Assembly (NCBI GenBank): GCA_002118135.1
Contig: BDIU01000306.1
Location: 111,205-175,204, forward strand
Origin: Trebouxia sp. TZW2008
Taxonomy: Eukaryota > Chlorophyta > Trebouxiophyceae > Trebouxiales > Trebouxiaceae
Direction: 5' to 3'
DNA length: 64,000 nucleotides
Shown here: positions 36,101 through 47,800 of the stretch, piece by piece
Layout: each line of letters begins with the position of its first letter
How positions within the stretch are numbered: position 1 is the stretch's first letter
Made by a program: the position numbers and the translations under genes
The notes under the pieces: model-generated
Database searches by the model: none
Told to the model about the DNA's origin: nothing
What the model saw: only the letters and a program-made list of their open reading frames with translations

Positions 36101-37436
36101 AAAGTTGTTGCTAATATACGTCCTGAATGATGGCTTGATGAACAGAAACGTCATGTACGTGAGCAGCTGTACATGTCATGCAGGAGGTGATAGTGGCACT
36201 GTGCAGTGCGGATGGGCCAGTGGTGACAGATGGGGCAGTGCAGCAGGGCCTGCAAGCCTTCCTGACAAGTGGCCTGCCTGCACCCAGCCCTGGAGCGCCT
36301 GACCTGACCCTCAAGGCACTTTGCTGGGTAAGTCAACTGTCGTCACTGCTTGCACAGTTTTGTGTCCAAGGCACCTTTGCTGAGCAACCAGGCAGCAATT
36401 TTGATTGCTTTGATTGCGCTTCTGCCCTGTGTTATGCAAGGCATGCGCGGGTGCAGCCCTCCGCCTTGTTTGTTTGCAGCCTGAGGCTATGCGATCTGAC
36501 TAGCGATAGACAGCTGGACCAGCTTGTAAGACATTGTCATGGAATATCACGGATGCAAGCATTTTGCACCGCTCAGCACCTTGAATGCTCAGGGACACTC
36601 AATCTGACCACAGCCAGCTGTAACTGACTTGAATAAAACAGGACGCCCTGCTCCCAAGGTCCTGACAACAAGATGGTACTGTCTTGATCTTTTGCATCTG
36701 CTGTTGCAGGTTGCGACTCTGATGGCTGAGCTCGTTTTCACAGATGCTCTGACTGAAGATCAAGCGCACAGCCTCATAGCCTCTGCAGTCAGTGCACAGG
36801 CCAGGTCCCTTCCCGCTGATGCATGGCAGCAGGTCACTGCAGTGCTACAGGATAATTTAGCTGCACTGCAAGAGGCTGCTAGGGACAAAGAGGCGCAACA
36901 ACAGCAAGAGCAGCAAACAGCAGCAGATCAGCTGGCTGAACTTCACCAGCCTCAGGTATGTTTTGCGCCTGCTGTTCAAGAATACAGGACCCCACAGTTG
37001 CTCATGGCCTTGTGAACACGCCTGACAGCATGACGCGTTCCTGCTGATTCAGTGATGTGTTGCCCCACTGCCATAGGCCACAGTCTGTTGCGAAGTTGGT
37101 TGTACGATAAGGCTGCTGTTTGCAGTGCATGCAGAATGTCAATGCTTTGAAGGTTTGGTGAATCTCACTGCTGGGGGTTTGAGAGTGCTGCTGTGATTTG
37201 TCACCATGGCAGCCGCTTATTACTTGACAATGCTAAACTCCGTATCTCTGACATGTGTTTGCATGCATGCTGACAGTCCCAGTCATCATTCCGTCACGAA
37301 TGTCTTGCAGGCACCCAGGAAAGTCAAGTCTCGAGTTCAGGGGCTGGAAGGCAAGAGCTTCAAATTGAAGACAGTGCAGTATGGGAAAATAAAGACTCCG
37401 GCCCCACTGAACAATGGCCAAGTGCCCTGGGAGTAA
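25840..37436 (+). CDS. Large coiled-coil G-patch protein, paralogue 1
   Basis: Exons supported by phase: 25840-26007, 26589-26747, 27360-27458, 27880-27933, 28034-28129, 29771-30262, 30694-30939, 31373-34273, 34730-34896, 35540-35843, 36184-36327, 36710-36955 and 37311-37436. These give at least 1,733 residues; the start and some exons in 26.0-29.7 kb are unresolved. Order: coiled coils (IKRLKQQLAQLTAEK); a Lys-rich, probably nuclear-targeting block (KKKRKSKNKSARNKARQ) next to a duplicated QQRQAEEEEQV unit; one 967-codon exon of Ser/Gly/Asn repeats; a conserved block (MQELMLSHDSAEF, then AELLHGVLKAAAG); a G-patch (GYAMMQQKGWSEGQGLG...QGLGWGR); and a C-terminal module (QQGLQAFLTSGL; LKTVQYGKIKTP; stop). 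G-patches bind DEAH helicases or RNA, so an RNA-processing role is inferred. A paralogue follows directly. Confidence 0.75.
27471..27533 (+). repeat. (CAT)21 microsatellite in intron
   Basis: Twenty-one perfect CAT units beginning 13 bases after the exon that ends at 27458. Translated they would give poly-His, but the GTGAGC donor in front and the lack of continuation make them intronic. Confidence 0.95.
28130..29770 (+). other. Long intronic stretch of paralogue 1
   Basis: Between the exons ending at 28129 and starting at 29771 I found no exon with consistent phase at both ends. A short candidate after TTCTCTGGCGCTCAAG near 28595 (LNAHISSLQAA) hits a stop. The left part is a C-rich tract. 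Reverse-strand frames here have no support. Confidence 0.4.
28195..28304 (+). repeat. (CCCTCA)n hexanucleotide tract
   Basis: About 18 units, mostly CACCCT with a few CAGCCT variants at the left end. It is followed by CACC/CATC-rich sequence to about 28390, and lies in the intron after the exon ending 28129. Confidence 0.95.
31750..33520 (+). repeat. In-frame Ser/Gly/Asn protein repeats
   Basis: Within the 967-codon exon, imperfect units of roughly 24-33 residues recur. Typical pieces are NKPSSSQTGNSSGNAE, TAAKAAGS, SSSNGRTGSRNAEK and GSSTGHMHAEAAA. Most codons are AGC, GGC, AAC, GCT and CAG, and a pure AGC run codes a Ser run near 33120-33150. The frame stays open throughout, so the repeat has expanded under coding constraint. 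Confidence 0.85.
35181..35539 (+). repeat. Tandem copies of acceptor plus G-patch exon start
   Basis: Three upstream copies (starting 35181, 35254 and 35403) of the segment that begins the functional exon at 35540. Each follows a TGTGCAG acceptor and reads SYRSAG or a close variant. Copies 2 and 3 are nearly identical over about 140 bases, including the intron part, so the duplication is recent. Copies 2 and 3 run to a stop in the exon frame. Confidence 0.9.
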
Positions 37437-38871
37437 TACTTTTGCCTAGAAAATGTCAACACTTTGTTTGCTTGTACAATAGTTTTGTGGTGGTGGGCAG
37501 AGAGTGGTCACAAACATGCATGTGCTTGTGTCAAAATGGAAAGCTGCATTTGTATGTCTATCACATCACAGCTCGGACTGCAAACAGCTTGATGACAACC
37601 AGACTTGCTTTTGCAATACGCACAACGGGACCTTCCAAATGAGTTCAGCAGCCAGGGCTATGGGTTTGATATAACAACGAAGGCAATATTGACAGCTGTC
37701 ACCTGACAGAACAGCCAGGTCGCCCCAAATCAGCCAAGGCACAGAACATCAACAAAAATTATGCGCCTGGCGTCTGCAGATTGAAGTTGCATGTTGTGTC
37801 AGAAATTCAGCTGGGCAGCATTGACGCTTGCCTGCTGCGCACAAGCATGATGCCAATTGATTCGAGCCAGTCAGAAGCAAGACGAGCTGAGAACTGCTAG
37901 GCCAGGCAACACTGCATTAGTGCAAGGTGCTCCCGCACAAAGAGCAAACAGGTCCATGCTTAGCATTGCAGCTGCCCTGAACACGACCTCGCTGATTACC
38001 TCCTGATTGTGTTGCTGAAAGCGGGCCTGGCGCTGCCAGGAGGTTGCAAGGTTATCCTGCGACTGGTGCGTTAAGAGCAACTATGACAGAATGGACACCG
38101 TAGCTGCAGCCGCTGAGCAGAAACCTATCGAAGAGAAGAGTTGCAAGTGGCCAAATGTTTGATGGAAGCATGATTGGGTGCTGGGCAGTGCGACTTAGCA
38201 ACTGCTGCGTCTGATCTGAAGTGATGAGAGGACACCATCAACTGTCTGCGCCTCGAAGTTGGGCTGCAAATTGTGCGCGCACATGCCTTGAATAGCGCTT
38301 CTGTGCCTGAATGCTAGAGCACATGTCGTTGCTCATGCCTTGAGTGCTCAGCGCTGCCCTATGCGATCCAGACAAGGAGATGAACGGTCGATTGCGTAAT
38401 CAGGCGTTGTTGACCGTTTATGAACCTGCAGAGAACTGGCTTGCTTGCAATTCTATCAAGTCTCGCCTGATCAAGGCTATCCTTTGGCATGGCTGAAAAG
38501 GCCTAATGCCATCGGTACAGCGTGTGACCCCATTGCTGGCAGCAAGAAAGTGCTGTGCCTGCCCGTGTGGTCAACATCGACCGCATCTTGTTTACCCGTG
38601 ACTATAGACTAAGTGAAGGCGATGCCAGGAAGCACTGAAAAAATAGACCGGGCGGCATGTACTTGTGGTCTAAAGCAGAAGTTGACCAAGATGGTGCCTG
38701 GAGTCAAACCCAAGGTGACTTGTCAAGTTCTCTACCCATCAAAGTAGCTGCGAGGGATGCTTTACATGCCAATCGTCATGCAACACATTTATTTCGAGAC
38801 ACCAGTGCCTGCCGCGAACATGCATCAGTACCAAGTCTGCGTTCCTGACACAAACTGATCACCTCATGCAG
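37437..38871. promoter_or_regulatory. Intergenic region and CG-rich start of paralogue 2
   Basis: 3' flank of paralogue 1 to about 37.7 kb, then a CG-rich island to about 38.7 kb where the first exon of paralogue 2 should lie. Candidates are a plus-strand frame at 37858-38001 (SQKQDELRTARPG), an ATG at 38092 (MDTVAAAAEQKPIEEK) and one at 38657 (MYLWSKAEVDQDGAW). None could be joined in phase to the exon at 38872. A minus-strand frame at 38080-37871 is also open. Confidence 0.4.
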
Positions 38872-41800
38872 GCAACAAGCCCAAGCCTGCAGAGCCAGCT
38901 GAACGAACTCAGAATTGGTCAGGAGACTGGTGAGCAGCAGCTGTCGACTCAGCTTCGGCAGCTTGACACCAACATCAAGGAAACCACTGAGAGGCTCAAG
39001 CAGGAGTTGGCAACCTCTGTTGAATCCACTCTTGAAGGACAACAGGTTTGCGCTCGATGTCAGCCTGAAATCCTGTACAAACGCACAGTCATCATGAGAT
39101 CCTTGCATTCAATGGATAGGTCAAGACCTGTTTGTAACAGCTTACTGGTGCACTGTGGCCTATGCAGCTTGAAGCTGTCGTTGACAACTGTTCAAAGGCA
39201 CTTTCATGATACAGTCAAAGTATACTTCCTCACATCCTGCTGAAGCAGGCAACTCAGCATTGTTTCCTCCACCAGCTGTGTCCATGACAACCCTTGTGCT
39301 AAGCCCAATGCCAGTGCAATGCAGAGTCAGCTGAAGGACCTCACAGCAGGCCAGGTGGCTATTGAAGAGCAGCTGGAGACCCAGAGTGGGCAGCAGGACT
39401 CCAGCAATGAAGAAATAGAGATGTTGTGGCAAGAGGCAGAAGTCTCTGCCAAAGCCAACCTGAATGTTCACCAGGTTTGCACCCCATAGCAGCCCATCTG
39501 CACTGCTAAGCAAATGCGAACACCCAATGGGACCCGAGCTTTATGTCAGTAGGTCATGATATAGCTACATACAGAATGCACTGACAGTTTGGGCTATGTA
39601 TTTGAAAGCTGTTATTGTCATATAGTCCTCCTGTCAGTAAGAAGCTGTTTGGTGATGCTGCCAAACTGGCAAGAACCATGTTGACTAGGCAGTTTCTGAC
39701 AATGACTTGTTGCCACCCTTCTCCAGCAATGCGCTTGCTTTTGACTGCTGATGCAATGCAGGCAAAGGTAGTGTTCTCACCATTGATGCCTAGCTGTGAC
39801 GTCCGTGATTGCACAATGCAGATGTATATAAGGCACAGCACGCTGACCCATCCACTGACTTTTGCAGGTGCTTGTTGAGGAGATCAATGATTTGCAGCAG
39901 CACTGAGTGGGTCAACCAGACATGTGCAAGGCACAATACCTTGGCTCATTCATCAAGTTGTCCTCTGACTCAGCCGTTGACTCATGCAGGTGCTTGCCAA
40001 GGAGCTTAAGGACATTCAGAAGCAGTCGGAGGCAGACAGGAACACTGCTGCTGAGCAGCTGGCAAACCAGCAGAGCCAGCTGGATGCCAACAAGGAGGTT
40101 GTGGTGGAGCAGTTGCTGAAGCAGCAGAGCCAGCTGGATCTGGGTGAACGGCAGGTCCAGAAGCTGCAGCAGGAGGTTGAAGATGCTGCCACTGCCAACA
40201 CAACTGCCCACCAGGTTTGACACTCAACACCAGCTAATCTGTTTTGCTTTTTGAGCACGGCCTGGAGCAGTTGTACTAAAGCCCTGCTCCATCACAGGTC
40301 TGTTACAAGTGTTTTGGAGCACCACCTATGATGGGCACAGTGCTCTGCAGTTGCTTCCTGTTGATGTGCGCTACGCTATGCACAATGCTTTCACTGGCAT
40401 TATGTGCCTTCAGTTTCAGCTGATCTGCTAGGCAGTCAATCGCGTACCTGGACCTGTCTTGCCTCCGTCTTCAATACAAAGGGTTAGACGAGCACAGGAC
40501 TGAACTGGTTGGAGACAGTTGATTGCCCCACTACGTATTTAGCTGGGCCTGCTGAGCCTGTCTAGCACGTGTTTCTGAATGAATGAATGATCTGCTTGAG
40601 AACTGATCAATTTTGTGTGAGCTACAGGAGGCCAAGTGTGAAGCGGCTAAGACACACGAGGAAACTGCGTACCTGCAGCACAAGATGGAGCAGATGCGCA
40701 TTGCCGTGACCAACATGGAAGGTGTCAAGTGATCAATTGTGTCAACTTTGTGTGAGCTGCAGGAGGCCAAGGGTGAGGCAAGTAAGGCACAACAGGAAGT
40801 GGCCGACCTGCAGTGCAAGATGAAGCAGATGTGCACTGCCATGATCAAGATGGAAGATGACAAGACAGCTGATTTCAAGGTGCGTAAAGTCTGTGTCTCC
40901 CTCAACCTGCTGAGTTGAAGCATCAGGGCGACACAATCAGTTTCAATTACCAGTGCCGCTGATGTCATTGCAGCTCTACTTTATCAAAAACTACAGTGTG
41001 GGGGCCAAGCAGATGCTGATAGACGATTTAACCGTCGCATTTGGAGATCTGATACCTGAAATTGGCTTCTTACCGCATGTCATGAATGTGCCATATGTTG
41101 ACAACCGCTGACATGTGATGCATGCTTGACTGCAGGCTCAGGCAGAGCAGAACAAGCAGCTGTGGCAGCTGTTGGAGAAGCTGCAGGCACACCAGCTGCA
41201 GGCTGACCAGAAGCTGTCCAGTCAGCAGGAGCAGCTGACCTCAGCCAGTGCAGAGAGACAGGCACTGCAGCGCTCCTTGGAGGAAGCCAACAGTGCAGCT
41301 GTCACTGCACGCCAGGTCTGAGCTTTAGGCTTGATGAGTCTGTAACGTCTTGTCAATTGTACAGATTAGCTTACTGATATGAATGTGTTGAATGCTTGCA
41401 TGTTTCCATGTTGTGTTTGTTGCCTTCAGCTTTCACGGGCACCAAGTGCATTGCAAAAGTGTACAGGATGGTGCTGTATCTTCACAAGATGTTGGCATCT
41501 CAATGTCTGAGTAAGTGTGGGGCCCGCATCAAGCTCATGTGCTCTCAGAGGTGCCATTTACTGACTGTCATTACTGGACATGTCTGCAATGCAAAGTTAC
41601 AGGTATTTTTGCAGCAGCTGAGGCACCCCTCTGCTTGTCCTCCTTTCCCCCTCATTACCCCCTGGCGCTCCGCCCTCGTCATCATCAGCCTGCCCCTCCC
41701 CCTCTTCCACACCCCTCAACATCACCACCAGCCCCTACCCCACAACACCATCCTAAGACCACCATCACCATCAACATACCACCATCACCAACTCCCTGGT

Positions 41801-44800
41801 ATTGCCACACCCTCACAAGGCCTTAGACATGACATTCATTGGACGGCTGGAGCAGATGCTCGGCCTGCCTGTTAAGGAAATGCTTCCTGCAGCAACCCTT
41901 ATGCTTGCATACACCGTCATTCAAAATTCACTCAAAGCCATACCAGCATACACTGCTTCAACCTTTTCACCTTGTCACACCATGTTAAATCCTCTCTCAT
42001 CCCTTCTGATCTGCAGGTCCAGACAAGACAGAGCATCACCAGCTCAGGGCTCCCTTTTGGGGCTGGCCCAGGTTGCGTCCTTTCCCAATGCTTACTGAGC
42101 ATATGTGCATGCAGGTGCAGGTGACAAGATACAGCAAGTAACCCAGGCACCACAATGTTCCAAAAATTGCAAAGATGCAGCTGCTGACATGTGTGCATAC
42201 AGCTCACATGAGTAGATGCAGCAGGCAATGCAGCGCTTCAAGATTCTCAGGAATGCTGAGTATCGGCAGCTGCTGACATGTTGAGCATGTGTACATACAG
42301 GCTCACAGTTTGGAGATGCAGCAGGCAGTGCAGCAGGTAAAGGATGCCATGGATGCTGAAAAGCAAAGGCTGGCAAGCAAGCACCAGGCACTACAAGACA
42401 CAGTGGCCAGCCTGCAGACCAGCTTTGCAGAGCACCTGAGCAGCAATGCCGAGGCAGTTCAGGTTTGTCACAATCAAAGTCATGCCAGCCCGCCATAGTC
42501 TCAAGTGCATTCCATAGAGGCTTGGATCTCAGTGATGGCTGACTTGCTGTTTTCAAGGCAGTTTGCGAGAAAAGGCATGATCGCCCGTTCTCTGTGTGGT
42601 TGTGATGCTGCGTGATGAGACTGTTGTGCCTCGGGTTACGTGCTTGCTCTGGGCCTCTTGCTTTATATCAGGAGAGAGATGCTATCGCTGCACAAATCCA
42701 ACACGACACTGTTGGGACTGTGTCACATGTCCAACATGCTTTGCTCAATAGTGTACTTTGCAATTATTGTCTATGTTGTGCAGGCTGCAAATGATGAGAA
42801 GGAGGCATTGCGCAAGGAAGTTGCAAGCCTGAAGAGCCAGCTGCATGCGACCCACAACCAAGTGCAGCGTCATTCAAGCTGTATTCACAAGGTTTCCTGG
42901 GTGAGACAGCAGAGAATGCTTCATGTCACAGGCTTGAGTGTGTGACTCAGTCAACACATTTGAGCAAGCTGTTCATTGGTTGCTAGACACACACACCTGT
43001 GCTAAACCAGGAAGCGCAACGAGGCGCATCTGGCTCCCTACTACGGACTGTTACTTCTGTTCTCTGGTATATTGACAGACAATTGATTGGCTTCTTGTTT
43101 GACTGGTTGATTGGTTGGTCGGTTGAATGATTGGCTGATGGATTGATTTGTTGATTGGTTTCATTGCTGATTGACTCATTGATTATTTGACTTGATTGGT
43201 GTAGGCGGTCCAGACTGAGAAGACGTCACAGTTGTCAGTGACTGCGGCTCTGAGGCAGGACATAGGGCTACTTGTGGAGCGCATTGACAGCTATGAGGAC
43301 GACAGCTTCGACCGTGCCCAGGCGAGCCATTACAACTGCAATGAGCCCCTTGTGCATGACTTGTTTGCCTGATGTTGCAACTCAGATGAGCATGAGCAAG
43401 CCTTAATTAGATGCTCCTTATGGTCAATTTGATTGCCTGTTGTGGGAAGTTCAGTTGCAAGAGCAAGCCTTAGTTTGATGCCCTTATGCGATCTGTTTCT
43501 TTGGTGTATTTTGTGCCAAATGATCATCAGCAAAGATCAGGTTGGGGCGCCTTGAACAAAAACTCGTTTATCTGTTGTGAAAGCCTTGTTGTCAAGCAAT
43601 CTTGTGGGTGATGCAGGCTCTGGAATGCAATCAAGACGGGCTTCGCATGGAGTTTTACAACCTGCTGACCAAGCTGAATGAGCAGAATGACATAGTGTCC
43701 ACCCTGCAAAATTTCCAAGTCCAGAGTGCTCAGGTACAGCTTCACACTCTATCTGAACAAATGTGATGTAGCCTAGCCTCTTTGATACTGTCTTGAGTGC
43801 TTGCTGTTGTTGCATTAGTCTGGCTGAGCAGCTGAGCTGTATAATTGATCATTGTGCCATAAGGCTTGCTGTACAGTGGCATTCTATGGCGGCAGCAATG
43901 CTTGCAGCAGGTGAGGTGAGGTGAGCATGTCACACATCCTACCTGTGAAGTTACTGCTGAGTCACAGCAGCAGCAGCAGCGTTCATTTCATGTGAAGTCA
44001 TGCGTCATAAAGGTGCCGCCCCACCAGCACATGATAGTGCAGTGCATGCCTGCCAACTTTGCAAAAAGCATGATATGACCAAGCTATGCCTTGCTTTATA
44101 CATCACTCCAAAATTTTGGTTTTCTCTGACAAATGTATGTTTTTCTGACAGTCTGCACATACTGTGGTAAATGTGTCATACACTGATGTGTCATTTGTTG
44201 ACATTTCCAGGCTCAGGCTGATCAGACCCCGCAGCTGCAGCAGCAGCTGGATGGCTTGCATGCGCCTAGGGCTTCTGACGAGACCCATGAATGTGAAGAG
44301 GAGCAGCTGCAGCAGCAGGTAGAGAGCCTGCAGGCCAACAGGGTGACTGATGATGAGGGGCTGCCAACCCACAGGGCCATTGATGAGGGTCAGCTGCGGC
44401 AGAAGGAGGCAGAACTGGTTGCCATGAGGCAGCTGGAGCAAGCTCTGGAGCTGAGCAGGGCGGGCAGCGTGATGCCACTGGTAAGTCTTTCCCAGTCTGA
44501 GGTGTACCCTTGAATGCTAGGTTGCAGATTAGGGTTCCGGGAGATTTTGAACTCTAACTTATCTTATACTTGAATACTAGGTGTATGCTTTGGGGTATAG
44601 TGCAGCGGTTAAAGGGCTTAGGGTTTAGTGTGGGGGGTACACTACCTCGAAGGAAGAGGCTGGTAAGTCCCTCCTCAGCAACATGACACCTGTGTAATGA
44701 CTGTGTATCTGCTGTGCATGCTTCTCACATTCAAAACAGACAGTCAAGGCCTTCACAAGCAATGTCTTTGCCCCACACAGCTGAGCAATCAAGTGTGGAG

Positions 44801-47800
44801 TGCATGCATACAAGTGGCGCCTTAATGTGCACCTCACTAACTGCTGAGAAACCTTTGACGTGACATTCAGCATGACGTGACAACAGTATTGATGCACAGG
44901 TCTCAGTGAACAGCTGTGGCAACCTGTACCATAGAATTGTGCTGTGGTGTCTGCTTGTAGCAACTTGCTGTCTGTATGAAGGTGTCAACTTGTAAACATA
45001 TTGGATGTCTGCCTGTAGTGGCTTGCTGTCTGTATGAAGGAGTAGACTTGTTGGATGCAGGAGGATGAGCGTGAGTTTGAGTGCACCAGCACTAGTGCTA
45101 GCATGTTCAGGAGCAGCACACGCACCAGCATGAGCCTCTCACCCTTCACACAGGCCGTCAACCCTAGGGGTATGGCTCACAAGGGCAACAGCCCTCAGGG
45201 CAAGGCACAGAAGGGCTACAGCCCCACAAAAGCCCTGCCAAGCCCTAGGCAACAAGCTCAGGTGAGTAAGGACTTCAACGCATGCTGTGGTATCTGCTGT
45301 TGAAGATGCTTAGTGTCATCGACATTTTTCCTCAGTATGGTACATTTGCTGAGGTAATATATATACTAAATATTTGTTAGTAATTTGGTCGGCCTGCCCA
45401 TGAGCTGTCAGCTCATTTACTCACCCAAGCTTGCAGCTGACTGCAAATCACAAGCTTGCTTGGTGTTTCACCTGCTCTATGTTGTAATGACAGCCATTTC
45501 TGCAGGTGCAGCAGCGACTGAAATGACAATCATTGCCACTCTTGCGACTGCAAAAGTCAATTTCATCATCATGACAATGACTGCTATCATCACTGGCGAC
45601 GTAGCAGGATTTTGCTCAACCTCAATGCCATGGCACAGTGCTACGCCAATACACAGCTGTGAAGCATTGTGTGCTAAGCATGCTGCTAGTTGATCCAGGT
45701 GCCTGTGACCCAGGCAATGAGGCTTCTGAGGTCAACAGCAATGGCTGTGTGGGAGGCATCAAAGGTGGCAAAGACACCCATCAAGACTGTAAGCTGAGCA
45801 CTATGTTTCTTAATCCAGGTGTGTGCACAAGAAGAGACAAGTAGTTTCAACAGCAGTAGCCATGTTGGAGGCATCAAGGGAGGCAAAGACCTCCACTGAG
45901 ACTGGCATCAGGAAGGAGCCCAAGGGGCACACAGTGAAACAGTGCACTGAACAAGACAGATTTTGGTTCAGGTGACTCCATCAGAGGCAATGAGGCTTCT
46001 GAAGGGGACAGCAATGGCCATCCTGGAGGCGTCAAAGCAGGCAGGCACACCTGCATCACATGCTGTGACGGACAGACAGCAGTCCATGCCCAATGGGCAT
46101 GATGCTATGGATGTGCGTGGTGCACCAGACACCCCTACAGTGGGGCTGGCTATTGAGAGACTTGACTCAGGAGAGAGTCTGGTCTCAGACTGTGCCATGC
46201 TCAGAGAAGCCGTGGCCTTGAGTCTCTTACAGCCAGCACCCAGCCAGGGTAATCTGGATATCACACAGCACCCAAAGCAGAACACCCCCAACAAGGCCGG
46301 CATCAACTGTGTCACCCCTACCACATCACCACAGAAGGGCAAAGCCCTGCAGTCAACTGAGGTAAGCACTCAGACACTGTGTACGTCTTTTGCTGTGTTG
46401 TATTGAGGCATTTGATGTGTTATGTCTTTGCTTCCAGCTGTAACAATGCTGCAGTTGCAAAACTTTGGTGCGTACGCAAGTGGGTCTGTGTATTGGACAG
46501 CTCCACACAAACCTAAGTGTTTGTTGTAGTATCCCACAGTTGCTTCATTGCACGGCATTGCCATGCTGGCTGTGAGCATGTTCAGACTCAGGACTGTCAT
46601 GACTATACTGTCACTGCTGCAACCTTTGGCCTGTTCGCTGCAACTGCAATGAGCAATGCTTTCTCAACATATGCTTTGCTGTAGCGCTGTGGCTTTGGCT
46701 GTATGGATTGCCACTGTGAAATCGTTCACTGCACCAGCTGCTGTGTGTCGCTTGTGAAGTGCTGCAGGTACAAGCGTATTTTCACCTTAACGCGTTAGCA
46801 AATGCCTTTTTGAGCAGCTGAAGAAAAGTGCTGAAATGTGTGTATGACTCAACTGAGCACCATGAATGCAGGTTCCTTGATGCAGAGCCAATACAGGCAA
46901 CAGTCGCCAGACCTTTGTGTATAGCTGAGATGACAGCTGCTTTGACTGATGTTGGCTTGTTGCAGGGCATGGCTTCATCCTTGGTGACAGAGTCAACACC
47001 TTTGGAAGACATCACCAACACTTTGGCAGATGTTCCAAGTGGCTTGACAGCTGTGGCAATTCCTGGGGAGCCTGACTCAGGAGAGAGTCTGGCAACAGAC
47101 TGTGCTGCGCCCTGTGAGGCAGCGGCCTTGGGCTCCCCAGGCCAACCCACCAGCCAAGACACTCTGGTCACCTTTGCAAAGTGCAAAGGCAAGGCCAAGC
47201 CCAACAGGAAGGCCAGGGCAAGGGCCAGAAGATACAGAGCGCAGCACGCAGAACAAGAGGAGCAGGCAGTGGTGCCTGACATCAATGAACAGCAGCAGAT
47301 GCAGCAAGCTGTGCATGTAAGTTCACCTGCTGCCTGTCAATGTTTGCAGTATCATTAAGGCATCACAATGTCATCCCTGCATTGTAACAGTCATGCCTGT
47401 GTAGCTGTTTTTTGACAGTGTCATCACTTGCTGTGATCATGCTGTTCGCTGAATTGCTGCTAGCATTCAGCAAAGAAGCTGCGTGTTTCATGATTTGTTG
47501 AAGCTGTCAGCATTGATTTCATCTTGTGCCAAAGACATCCTGCGCTAGCTAGCCGTCTTCTGCCTCAGAAGCCTCAATCCAACCAGCTAATGACCCTTCA
47601 CAATGTGCTGTGATGCTACCACGAATGCTGCAGGAGGAGTTTGCCACAATGTGCCTGGCATACAGCAATGAGGTCTTTGAGCCCTCAGAACTGCAAGGAG
47701 AGGTGGCCAGGCATGACTCTGCTGCCACTGCATCTTCTTCTGCCTCAACCACCCAAAGCAACGAGATACCAGGAGACCCTCAATGGGTTATGCATCAGAC

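Noticed and set aside
44520..44660. tRNA-like A box (GTGCAGCGGTTAAAGGGC) and TTAGGGTT-like telomeric pieces
   Set aside because: No B box at the right distance in the same orientation, no cloverleaf, and only single telomere-like units; a SINE remnant is possible but not supportable.
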